Shown here piece by piece: positions 36,204 through 45,019 of a stretch of DNA of 64,000 nt. This DNA is from Pseudopedobacter alpinus. GTDB taxonomy: Bacteria > Bacteroidota > Bacteroidia > Sphingobacteriales > Sphingobacteriaceae. The stretch covers positions 1 to 64,000 of the forward strand of contig NZ_JBHULV010000029.1 in assembly GCF_042684645.1 (NCBI RefSeq), read 5' to 3'. Each line of letters starts with the position of its first letter. Positions within the stretch are counted from its first letter, which is position 1. Both the position numbers and the translations under genes were made by a program. Under the pieces are notes generated by a model that ran no database searches, was not told where the DNA came from, and saw only the letters and a list, made by a program, of their open reading frames with translations.

Positions 36204-37163
36204 ATGGAATTAAAACAACTTAGCCAGAAATGGGCATTACTCGATGTAGGAAAAGTCGGTATACAATCTATCAGACTGAATAGTGAAACTATACCTGATC
36301 TTTTCATTGGTATTAATATAGAAGGATACAGAAATTTGATATTGAAATTGCCATCAGGTTATGTAGCTGACTTTCAATCCTCAACCAAGCAGAACCTTTC
36401 TCTTGAACTTTATACCGAAACTAAATGGGTGGTCCTTACACTTTTGGATGTACAATACAGCGATCTTTTTGATGATCTTATTTATTCCATTTACTATAAG
36501 GTTAGGCAAATGTTAGAACCTAAAGCATATATAAGTGAATTTTTATTGACTTATTATAAATGGAGCGAATTTTTTCAGGATAACAGAGGGGATACTCTAT
36601 CGGACGAAACGATTCGTGGACTATTAGGTGAACTGATTTATTTGCATGAACAGATTAAAGAATGTAAGGCGACCGAATTAAATGATATGCTCAACTCTTG
36701 GAAGGGGCCTTATGATACCGGACATGATTTTATTGGTGAATTTAAAAATACGGAGGTGAAAACCAAAACAATAAGCTCTTCAGGTATTTTAATTTCAAGT
36801 GAGTATCAACTAGAAACCGAACCCAATAAGGAATTAGACTTACTAATAGTTACTATTGAATCTGACACGGAGGGAATAACATTAAAAGAACTGGTCATGA
36901 TGATAAGAGAAACCATAGGGTTAAAGCTGGGTGATTTTGGAATTGTTATTACGGCACTTTTACAAAAGGGAATAACCATGCTAAACCTAGATACTTATGA
37001 TCATTTAAGATATACTCCAATTGAAATGAGTTTCTACAACGTAGAAGAATCAAGTTTTCCAAAACTTATAAGATCTGAACTAAATGAGGGAATCAGTTCA
37101 GTTAAATATAAAATAAATATACAGACTATTGCATCTTACCTAACTAACAAAATAGAGTTTTAA
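36204..37163 (+). CDS. PD-(D/E)xK nuclease-like protein (DUF4420 type)
   Basis: 319 aa. RGLLGELIYL (Glu143) is followed by HDFIGEFKNTEVKTKT, giving the nuclease pattern Asp175 ... Glu185-x-Lys187 of the PD-(D/E)xK fold. This matches the restriction-endonuclease-like protein usually encoded with Z1 and GHKL genes, so it is the likely DNA-cutting subunit. It starts 7 bp after the Z1 gene and its stop overlaps the next start by one base (TAATG). Confidence 0.88.
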   Translation: MELKQLSQKWALLDVGKVGIQSIRLNSETIPDLFIGINIEGYRNLILKLPSGYVADFQSSTKQNLSLELYTETKWVVLTLLDVQYSDLFDDLIYSIYYKVRQMLEPKAYISEFLLTYYKWSEFFQDNRGDTLSDETIRGLLGELIYLHEQIKECKATELNDMLNSWKGPYDTGHDFIGEFKNTEVKTKTISSSGILISSEYQLETEPNKELDLLIVTIESDTEGITLKELVMMIRETIGLKLGDFGIVITALLQKGITMLNLDTYDHLRYTPIEMSFYNVEESSFPKLIRSELNEGISSVKYKINIQTIASYLTNKIEF

Positions 37164-39559
37164 TGGAAATTAATGAGTTTTTAAAATACCGCACTGAGCT
37201 TCTAGAAGATTGCAAAGACGAAGAAGGGTATGTATCAGAATCAGCTTTTCTAGAAACTATTTTGCCATCATTAAATGATGCTAAGCTCGTTGATTCTGAA
37301 TCCTATGAGGATTGTTATTTTCTTTTGCAAAAGGATAATTTAAAAATTAACGGTTATCAAATTAATGAATCTGGTGAAAGATTGCAATTGTTCATGATTA
37401 ATGAAGATTCTATTGATATCATGGCTTCGGATGAAGATCTTTCTGTTTCCCAAAAAACTGTTTATGACAGTCAGTTTAACAGAATATTCAGATTCATTAA
37501 TAAATCGATTAAAAATCATTTGGATGATGAAGTGCAAGACTCACATCCAGTAAAAGCATTAATATCATTTATCTCTTCCTCTCTACAAGGTATGGAGCAA
37601 ATAGATGTTATAGAGATATTTTTGATTTCGGCCTCAGCGACCGTAGAGAAAAGAGGTAGCATACCACAACCTAAAAGGATTGATTTTGAGAATGAATCAA
37701 TTTCAGTTAATTATCAGAACAAAGAGAAGAAAACTATTAAAAAAGAAATACAGGTTTATAAGCGACTGATAGATTTGAATTTTTTGCATAGTGTTCTGAT
37801 TTCACAAGGAAACCGAGAATTGCTCGAAGTAAATTTTACGGATGTTTTTGGCAGTGGGATAGCCGCGATTCAGGCAGCAGATGAGGTGAATTTTGAATCC
37901 TATCTTTGTGTGTTACCTGCCTCAATGCTAGCAGAACTTTATAAGCGTTATAGTTCCCGCATGCTTGAGAAGAATGTGAGGTCATTTCTACAGTTTAAAG
38001 GAGTTAATCAGGGAATCAGGGATACGATACGTAAGGAGCCAGAACATTTTATTGCTTATAATAATGGTTTAACCATCACAGCCGTTGGTGGTGATATTCA
38101 AAAAAATAATGGAAAGGTTGTGATTAACACTCTAACAGATTTTCAAATTGTAAATGGTGGGCAAACAACGGCAACGATATATTTTTCCAAAAAAGATGGG
38201 TTTGATATTAGTAAAATAAGAGTGATGGCTAAAATCAATGTAGCCAAAAATGCTGATGAAGAAAAACTAAATGATCTGATTTCAAATATCAGTAGATTTT
38301 CCAATGCACAGTCTAAGGTTAGTACTGCTGATTTAAGATCTAGAAACGAACAGTTGATCAAACTGAAATCAGTTTCAGAAAGCACTCCTACACCTAGTGG
38401 GCGTAAATGGTTTTTTGAAAGATTCAAGGGTGAATTTAATACACTATTACGTAAAAACCCAAATGGTAAAACCAAAATTAATAATGAGTATCCTAAAGAA
38501 AGACGATTTACCAAAGAAGAGCTTGCAAAATATTTTATGTCATGGGGAGATCAGCCTTATCTGGTAAAAAAGGGAGGAGAGAAAATCTTCAAACAATTTA
38601 TTGATGTCATATCTCCCAATGAAAACAGTAAGGGTATAATTGTTACCAGAGATTTTTTTGAGGAGGTAGTTGCCCGCATTATTTTATTTAAAAGCCTTGA
38701 AAAAACCTATGGGGTGGGTAAAAATGCTATTGGACAATTGCGTTCTGCCGTTATACCTTATACCATGGGGGTTTTGTATGTAAATACAAACGGTAGTAAA
38801 GGTTCAGCGTCTTTTGATTTAGCAAAAATATGGCAACTAGAAGGCCTTGATGAACCTCTAATACAAATGCTTAATGAGTTAATGATACTTACCAATGATT
38901 TAATTAAAAAATATTCCCCAAGTGATGATTATGGTGAGTTCTCAAAACGGAAAGAGCTTTGGGATGCTATTATACAGTCTAATGAAATGAAACAATTCGT
39001 AAGTTCTGAATTATTTCAAGATGGCATTTCCAAGTTTAAGATTACAAAAGAAGAACTTAAAAAGCGAGAACAGAAAAGGAATAAAATTCAGGAAATTGAT
39101 TTTTCAAATTTATATGATAATGCCCGCATTTATGCTCTATCCTCTGCATATTATCAAAAACTAGGTTTGCTAATTGCTGATAATATCAGTGTCTCCCAAA
39201 GAGCAAAAATTGATCATATCATTAACTGTATAAATAATAAAAATGATATTTCAGAAGCGCATTGTTACTTCGAAAAGGAACTAATTAACCATGTTCGTTC
39301 AGAAAATCCGGAAATATTTGATAAGATCAACTATGAGGAAGAAAGCCATTGGATAGATAACCTTAATGAAATAGTAAATATTTACAACCATTGTTTAAAA
39401 GAAGGGAAAGATATTAGATCCGCATTTCAAAAAGAGCGAGAATTAGTTAAGTTAAAAGGAGGAAAGTTTTATGCTATTTATGATGAAATTGGAAAAGCTC
39501 TAGAACAAGGTAAGCTACCTTCAATGAAAAACATTGGTAATATAAATAGAATTAATTGA
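37163..39559 (+). CDS. AIPR (abortive infection phage resistance) family protein
   Basis: 798 aa cytoplasmic protein. The AIPR core lies at about 240-540, with FIAYNNGLTITAVGG and DFQIVNGGQTTATIYF, typical family blocks. The N-terminal and C-terminal parts are not recognised. AIPR proteins are linked to phage abortive infection and are common partners of the Z1/GHKL/nuclease set, but their chemistry is not established to my knowledge. One-base overlap with the nuclease gene implies translational coupling. It is the last gene of the island. Confidence 0.88.
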   Translation: MEINEFLKYRTELLEDCKDEEGYVSESAFLETILPSLNDAKLVDSESYEDCYFLLQKDNLKINGYQINESGERLQLFMINEDSIDIMASDEDLSVSQKTVYDSQFNRIFRFINKSIKNHLDDEVQDSHPVKALISFISSSLQGMEQIDVIEIFLISASATVEKRGSIPQPKRIDFENESISVNYQNKEKKTIKKEIQVYKRLIDLNFLHSVLISQGNRELLEVNFTDVFGSGIAAIQAADEVNFESYLCVLPASMLAELYKRYSSRMLEKNVRSFLQFKGVNQGIRDTIRKEPEHFIAYNNGLTITAVGGDIQKNNGKVVINTLTDFQIVNGGQTTATIYFSKKDGFDISKIRVMAKINVAKNADEEKLNDLISNISRFSNAQSKVSTADLRSRNEQLIKLKSVSESTPTPSGRKWFFERFKGEFNTLLRKNPNGKTKINNEYPKERRFTKEELAKYFMSWGDQPYLVKKGGEKIFKQFIDVISPNENSKGIIVTRDFFEEVVARIILFKSLEKTYGVGKNAIGQLRSAVIPYTMGVLYVNTNGSKGSASFDLAKIWQLEGLDEPLIQMLNELMILTNDLIKKYSPSDDYGEFSKRKELWDAIIQSNEMKQFVSSELFQDGISKFKITKEELKKREQKRNKIQEIDFSNLYDNARIYALSSAYYQKLGLLIADNISVSQRAKIDHIINCINNKNDISEAHCYFEKELINHVRSENPEIFDKINYEEESHWIDNLNEIVNIYNHCLKEGKDIRSAFQKERELVKLKGGKFYAIYDEIGKALEQGKLPSMKNIGNINRIN

Positions 39560-39974
39560 CAGATTAATTAAAACATAATCAGACTTACAAAACAATGTTT
39601 GGTTAAACGTTAACAAGCTTTTCTCTAAATTTTTTTGCCAATAAAAAGGGGACAAAAAGCCTACCTACAAATTGTCTCGCCTTAGTGAGGCAGGAAGCGG
39701 CCAATAATCTATAATTTGATTAAAAATTAATCCTCACTATTTAACCTTTTTGCTGTTTTCTTTAAATAAGAATTCTTTTATTTAAGTTTTTTGGCATTTT
39801 TCTTAAATAAGGGTGTCTTTTTTTAAGAAAAAAAAATTATAATTCAAAAACTCAAGAAAATTTTATCCTTTTTTAGCAAACGCTACAACCGCGTTAACGA
39901 TAGCAGCGGCATCCTTTTTGTTCTTCTTTCGGAACAAAAAGATATAGCGGATAGCGTGTTTAAACGCCCAAAAC
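39560..39974. other. Gene-free spacer closing the restriction island
   Basis: No gene. It contains TTTAAATAAG/CTTAAATAAG words (39770-39810), a CTTTTTGTTC/GAACAAAAAG hairpin (39914-39941) and GTTAACGATAGCAGCGGCA (39893-39911). The last matches 17 of 19 bases of the reverse complement of 29061-29079. It resembles a dispersed intergenic element and may mark the island edge. Confidence 0.65.
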
Positions 39975-41204
39975 CTAAGCCACTTCCTTACTCCCCACAA
40001 CCCCTTTGCTACTCACTTTAGCATTCAATTTAGAGATAACAAAAATACTTACAAGTGTAACGGCAATGCTAATGTAACCTGTAATCTCGTAATGTGCTAA
40101 GGCGTTTGTAGGTGTTTTGATAACCACTAAGCCGGCAATTACAGATGCTAAGCCTACAGATATTTGTTGTACAGAAGAGTTGATACTCATAAAACTTCCT
40201 CGGCGTTCGCTATTTACAACGTTACTAATGATAGCTTGTGCCGGAATGGTGCGGCCGGATGATACTACAAACCAAAAGCCAGTAACTACTAAAACGGCAT
40301 AAAAGGGTATGTTTGGTAAGTTGGTAATGATAGCGATAGGGATGATTGCGGTGAGCGCCATGATGGTAAACAAACGATGTTTCCCAATTCTATCGGCTAT
40401 TTTTCCTAAAAAGGGCGAAGAAATTAAAGTTAATGCCCCACCTACCATATATACTACTGGCGTTTGCGATTTACTAAAACCTTTATTAAACTCTAAAAAT
40501 GGGTTTAGAAATGGGATAATCATGAAGTGCCCTAACATTACACTTGCAGATAGTGCCAATGCCAAAAGTTGGTTTCTATCTTTTGCGATGTCTTTTAACA
40601 AAACAATTGGGTTTACTTTTATTTTGCTGTTTTCGGTAAGGTGTCCATCTATTTTTGGGAGGTATTTAATTAAGAATGGTAATAGTAAGCAACCCATGCC
40701 GGCTACAAAAAAGAAGGGACCATGCCAGTTAAATATATTAGCTAAGTACAAAGAAAAAGGTACTCCAAATACGGAGGCAACAGAAAAAGCAGCCATAATG
40801 ACGCCCATTGCTGTTCCTCGTCTTTCGTACGGAATTAAATCTGCAACGATAGAAAGAACTTGTGCGCCAATTAAACCTCCAAAAATACCTGCCACAATTC
40901 TCGATAATAATAAAAGGGAATAGGTGGGAGATAAAGCGCAAAACAGCGTCCCGATTAAAAAACCAGCATAGCCTACCAATAAAACCCTTTTACGATCAAA
41001 CCGATCAACAAAAAAAGCCGCTAAGAAGCCCGAAATTCCGGCACTAAAGGTATAAGCCGCTACCAACATAGAAAACTGCTGGGACGAAATGTTAAAATAT
41101 GGCATGAGGTAGTTGCCCAAAGGCATCATAATCATGAAATCTAGTATATGTGTAAAGTTGATTGCTGCTAATAATAGGAGGATGATTTTTTCTTTGCTTT
41201 TCAT
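39975..41204 (-). CDS. MFS transporter (drug/arabinose-efflux type)
   Basis: 409 aa with about twelve hydrophobic segments. It belongs to the major facilitator superfamily: the cytoplasmic loop between helices 2 and 3 reads FFVDRFDRKRVLL, and the second half repeats it as GKIADRIGKHRLF. GGLIGAQVLSIVADLIPYERRGTAMG is the helix 4-5 region of the drug:H+ antiporter-1 group, split here by position only. It probably exports small molecules; the substrate is unknown. Monocistronic and opposite to the island. Confidence 0.88.
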   Translation of the reverse strand: MKSKEKIILLLLAAINFTHILDFMIMMPLGNYLMPYFNISSQQFSMLVAAYTFSAGISGFLAAFFVDRFDRKRVLLVGYAGFLIGTLFCALSPTYSLLLLSRIVAGIFGGLIGAQVLSIVADLIPYERRGTAMGVIMAAFSVASVFGVPFSLYLANIFNWHGPFFFVAGMGCLLLPFLIKYLPKIDGHLTENSKIKVNPIVLLKDIAKDRNQLLALALSASVMLGHFMIIPFLNPFLEFNKGFSKSQTPVVYMVGGALTLISSPFLGKIADRIGKHRLFTIMALTAIIPIAIITNLPNIPFYAVLVVTGFWFVVSSGRTIPAQAIISNVVNSERRGSFMSINSSVQQISVGLASVIAGLVVIKTPTNALAHYEITGYISIAVTLVSIFVISKLNAKVSSKGVVGSKEVA

Positions 41205-42288
41205 CGGTAAAATTTTGAAGGCGCAAATTTACAGAAATCAATAACTTGATGATGTAAGTAGTTAAAACATGACGGGAATTTGTTTTTTGGTGTTTTTGTT
41301 TATTATTTCGATTTGAAATTTGTTTAAAAATTGAGTTGAATGTATGCAAGACTTTCTTTTTTATCATGATAAAAAGTGATTTTAAAATTTTCAAGTATTC
41401 GCCATTCATTGCCATGGGGGCTATTTCTTTTCAGATGAAAAGAAACAAAAATCTCTTTTTTTGCCAAGGTGCTTTGGTCACAAGGCAACCACACATCAGA
41501 AAATCGAGTTCGCTGATTTTTACTCGTTTGTGCCTAAACAATGGTATTGCAAACACATTCGTAAAACCGCTACGCTATAGGCTCGGAGGTGCTTTCATGA
41601 TGTTTGTGCTACCGATTTTCTGATTTCCTAGCACTTCCACCGCTCCTTGTATTGTGGAAATGCTAAGTGTGAATATCAAATTTGAAGAGCCATTAAATAA
41701 GGACGGCATCAGAAGATTTGGAAGGGAAACGACCAAAGGAAGTTCTTGAGTACCTTTAAAAACAAAATAACTACCGAAAAATCCCGATAAATCTTTTGCA
41801 GGTAGTTTCGAGAACAGAAGAACCAAGCAATGTGTAGAAGTGAAAAAGCAGAAACTTTGTTTCAGCAAACCCTTTGTAACGGCTCAGATTGCGCTCTTAA
41901 AGATTTATTGGAGCTAACCGAACAAATATTGTGAAGCAGTGATTCGTTGTTTAATTCTCATCAAGGAGAATTGCGAAGCACTCTTGAATGCCTATAAAAA
42001 TAATATCACGAAATGAAAAAAGTGACAAAGCCTGTCTGGCGAAGATAATGACCATGTTGCTACGTTGGCTTGATGGGAAACACGTTACAGGTATCTTGGA
42101 AGTTCAATATTTAGAACATGCTAGTGAGATGTCTCCTGTCGTCGACATGACGCCGCGGAGAAAATAATTGCTCAAATTAACGGAATTGTGCTAGAGAATA
42201 AGGTTGAATTTTACGACAGTTAATGATTCTACTTTAAACAATAAAATTAATGCTCTTAGACAGGTGAACACGCACAATAAAGATTTTA
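41205..42288. other. 1.1 kb gene-free stretch, probably decayed DNA
   Basis: No open frame here has the composition of a gene; the longest run is about 100 codons on shifting strands. Words with local coding look (for example a frame ending in AQIALLKIYWS near 41890) end quickly in stops. A dispersed repeat shared with 961-1013 lies at 41975-42025. The stretch may be a relic of a mobile element or pseudogene, but its origin is not recognisable by eye. Confidence 0.6.
41975..42025. repeat. Second copy of a dispersed repeat
   Basis: Begins GAAGCACTCTTGAATGC and ends GAAATGAAAAAAGTGAC, as in the insertion within repeat unit three at 961-1013, with small indels between. Two copies more than 40 kb apart in gene-free DNA indicate a dispersed element. 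Confidence 0.75.
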
Positions 42289-43950
42289 TTATCCTCCTGA
42301 TTTCTTCTTATTTAAAAACTGAATAAATAACCCATAAACCAAACTCATAAACCCAATTAATAAAAAAGGATAAACTAGCCAATCTTGGTGTTTGGTGTAA
42401 AAAGTAAGTTCGGAGTTTAGGTTAATATCTTGCTTTAAAACTGCTGGTTGCCACCACTCGGTTTGTTGTACCACATCTCCACGTTGATTTATAAATGCAG
42501 AAATGCCTGTATTTGCAGAACGGGCAACCCAACGGCGGTTTTCTACGGCTCTTAAACGGGCATAATCTAAATGTTGGTCTTTGCCAGATGTATTGCCCCA
42601 CCAGCCATCATTGGTAATAATTGCTATAAATTGTGCACCTTGGTTTACTGATTTCGCAACCCAATCGCCCCAAATAGATTCGTAACAAATAGCCGGAACA
42701 ACACCAATTCCGCTTGCAGTGTATAAATTGCTAGGCTCTTCTTGACCGCCATAACCACCTGTTGAACCTCCAAATTTTTCGAAAAGTGGCGTTAAAATAT
42801 TTAGAAATGCCGGGAAAGGCATTTTCTCAACTCCGGGGACTAGTTTAGATTTATGGTAAAATTGCAATTTTGGAGAGTTCTCTATCGCCACGGCTGTATT
42901 AAAACTGTCCCAGTAAATATTGTTTTGTTTATCTAATCTTGCAGATGGTGTTTTTTTGTTTTGGTAAACAGCATAAGTTTCGGCACCGGTAATTACGGTA
43001 GCATTTCTAAAACTATCTAAAAAATGACTGGTAGTTTTAAAGTTTTGGCTACTTAAAAAATTGGTTTCCTCGGTAAAACCAACCAAAGCAGTTTCTGGCC
43101 AAATAAAAAACTCGGTATTAACTTGTGCTTTTTCTTTGCTTAGTTTTAGTAAAACTTCTAATTGCTGCTCGGCTGTATAAGTGTAGTTTTTGCCATAAGG
43201 ATCTATATTGGGTTGCACTACCACCACATTTGATGGGTTTATCTCCTCTTCGTAAGTGTTATAAATAACAACAGAACAAACAGTAGGTATGAAAATCCAA
43301 GCAAAAAGTGCAATGGATAAACCTTTAACTTTCCATTTTCTACTTTCCACGTTAAGTTTTCCACTTTCCACTTTCCACTTTCCATTATTCCACAAACTCC
43401 AAATTCTAAAAATCAAAATATTACTCACTAAAATCCATAAAGAACCGCCATAAACGCCGGTAAATTCATAACATTGTATCAGTTGTGGTGTAGTTGCAAA
43501 ACCGTTTCCGAGGGTCATCCAAGGGAATTTTAAATCCCAACTTTGGTGCAAATACTCGTAACTCATCCATAAACCAATTAAGCTTATATCTGCTATAAAA
43601 GGTTTTGTTTTGTTGGTTATTTTACGGTAAATCCAAAAGCTTAAGGTCATTAAAAGTGCGCCTAAACCAAAAGGAATTAGGGATAATAAGCAGGCAGCTA
43701 TGGTTGGCATTACAGCGTTTAAGGAGTTGAAAACCCAATAAATAGATGCAGTATTCCAAACTAAAAAAGTTAGGCCTGCTATTAAAAAAATAGGTTTTTT
43801 AACAATGCTGTCATCATTTTCTAATCGCTGTAAAGCAACCATTAAAGGTACAAAAGCAAAGCATAAAATAAGAGAGGTGTATGGTATTGGAGGCCACGCT
43901 AGCCACAATAAAACGGCAGAACTTAGCGCTAAGTAAATGTACTTTTTCAT
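42289..43950 (-). CDS. lnt: Apolipoprotein N-acyltransferase
   Basis: 553 aa inner-membrane enzyme that adds the third acyl chain to lipoproteins. N-terminal transmembrane helices (about 1-230) are followed by a periplasmic nitrilase-like domain, then a last helix. Catalytic residues are visible: Glu in IWPETALVGF, Lys in KSKLVPGVEKMPF and the Cys in PAICYESIWGDW. A Lys/Trp-rich loop (about 187-208), KWKVESGKLNVESRKWKVKG, is encoded by a simple tandem repeat and looks like an insertion. It overlaps the rsmI stop by one base (TAATG). Confidence 0.95.
   Translation of the reverse strand: MKKYIYLALSSAVLLWLAWPPIPYTSLILCFAFVPLMVALQRLENDDSIVKKPIFLIAGLTFLVWNTASIYWVFNSLNAVMPTIAACLLSLIPFGLGALLMTLSFWIYRKITNKTKPFIADISLIGLWMSYEYLHQSWDLKFPWMTLGNGFATTPQLIQCYEFTGVYGGSLWILVSNILIFRIWSLWNNGKWKVESGKLNVESRKWKVKGLSIALFAWIFIPTVCSVVIYNTYEEEINPSNVVVVQPNIDPYGKNYTYTAEQQLEVLLKLSKEKAQVNTEFFIWPETALVGFTEETNFLSSQNFKTTSHFLDSFRNATVITGAETYAVYQNKKTPSARLDKQNNIYWDSFNTAVAIENSPKLQFYHKSKLVPGVEKMPFPAFLNILTPLFEKFGGSTGGYGGQEEPSNLYTASGIGVVPAICYESIWGDWVAKSVNQGAQFIAIITNDGWWGNTSGKDQHLDYARLRAVENRRWVARSANTGISAFINQRGDVVQQTEWWQPAVLKQDINLNSELTFYTKHQDWLVYPFLLIGFMSLVYGLFIQFLNKKKSGG
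43327..43392. repeat. CTTTCCA tandem repeat inside lnt
   Basis: CTTTCCA/TTTTCCAC units repeat about eight times on the plus strand, reading as GGAAAGTGGAAAGTG on the coding strand. The run keeps the lnt frame open and adds about 22 residues in a predicted cytoplasmic loop. The same kind of word is usually intergenic in these genomes. Confidence 0.8.
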
Positions 43951-44660
43951 TATTTATAATAATCTTTATCTTTTTTTGGTGCTGGTTTTTCGTTTCCTGC
44001 TACTACGATAACAAATTCGCCTTTTAAGATGTTTTCTTCAAAATGGGTTTTAATTTCTGTTAATGTACCACGCACATTTTCTTCAAACATTTTGGTTAAT
44101 TCTCTTGATATGGCAGCTTGTCTATCAGCACCAAAATATTCAATAAACTCTTCTAAGGTTTTCAATAATCGGTGTGGCGATTCGTAAAAAATCATGGTAC
44201 GTTGCTCGTAAATGAGTTCTTTTAACCGAGTTTGTCGCCCTTTTTTTACAGGTATAAAACCTTCAAAAGTAAACCTATCATTAGGTAAGCCCGAGTTTAC
44301 CAAAGCTGGTACAAAAGCAGTTGCACCTGGTAAACATTCAACGGGTAAATTGTGTTTTAGAACCTCACGTACCAATAAAAAACCAGGGTCTGATATGGCT
44401 GGTGTACCTGCATCAGATATTAAAGCAATGTTTTTACCTTCTTTTAAAAACTTAACAATTTCTGCAACAGCTTTATGTTCATTATGTTGGTGGTGGGCAA
44501 AAACTTTTTGATCTATCTCAAAATGTTTAAGCATAGGTGCGGATGTACGAGTATCTTCAGCTAAAATCAAGTCCACTTCTTTTAAAATGCGTAAAGCCCT
44601 TAAAGTAATATCTTCTAAATTGCCAATAGGCGTGGGTACTAGGTATAGTTTGCCAGTCAT
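43950..44660 (-). CDS. rsmI: 16S rRNA (cytidine-1402-2'-O)-methyltransferase
   Basis: 236 aa SAM-dependent methyltransferase of the tetrapyrrole-methylase fold. It modifies C1402 in the ribosomal P site region. Signatures: LYLVPTPIGNLEDITLRA at the N-terminus, LAEDTRTSAPML, ALISDAGTPAISDPG and FYESPHRLL. Length is slightly short of E. coli RsmI because the C-terminal extension is reduced. It is the promoter-proximal gene of the rsmI-lnt pair. Confidence 0.95.
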   Translation of the reverse strand: MTGKLYLVPTPIGNLEDITLRALRILKEVDLILAEDTRTSAPMLKHFEIDQKVFAHHQHNEHKAVAEIVKFLKEGKNIALISDAGTPAISDPGFLLVREVLKHNLPVECLPGATAFVPALVNSGLPNDRFTFEGFIPVKKGRQTRLKELIYEQRTMIFYESPHRLLKTLEEFIEYFGADRQAAISRELTKMFEENVRGTLTEIKTHFEENILKGEFVIVVAGNEKPAPKKDKDYYK

Positions 44661-45019
44661 TTTTACGATTTATATAATAATCGAGTGCTTTTTTTCCAAA
44701 ATCGCACAGTCCTTCCTGCCCTCATGCCGGGCAATGGCAGAAACTTTTTTTCCGAAAAAAGTATCAAAAATCGAGCGAAAGCGAACACATGAAAGCCAAT
44801 AAAAATATCAAATAAATTGAATAAACTCTCGCCTGCGCCTGATGCTATGAATGGATTACTTTTACTTCTTCATCTCAACCGCACCGGACAAGGGCGAATT
44901 TAACGGTAATTTATGTTTCTACTTTAACTTAAATCATTAAACTCAGTTTTTAAAATTCTATCAGCAATCACATACCCAATTTTCCGTACGCAATACTATA
45001 TTTGTAAAAAATTAAAAAG
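44661..45019. other. Divergent spacer between rsmI and serS
   Basis: 359 bp without a gene. It carries a CCTGCCCTCATGCCGGGCAATGGCAG block (44715-44740) forming a GCC/GGC hairpin, then TTTTTTTCCGAAAAAAGT. The words resemble the GGCAATGAGCGGGAAGG and GCGGAAAAAA parts of the repeats at 1-1013. Promoters for both genes must lie here, but none is clear-cut. Confidence 0.55.

Noticed and set aside
29944..39559. BREX, DISARM or classical type I/III restriction system
   Set aside because: No PglX, PglZ, DrmA/DrmB, HsdR/HsdS or Mod/Res features; the set fits the Z1/GHKL/AIPR group instead.
40309..40923. 204-codon plus-strand frame opposite the MFS transporter
   Set aside because: It mirrors a well-supported membrane protein gene and lacks its own family features.
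41092..41868. Three small frames in the gene-free stretch
   Set aside because: They overlap on opposite strands, have unlikely composition and no recognisable domain.
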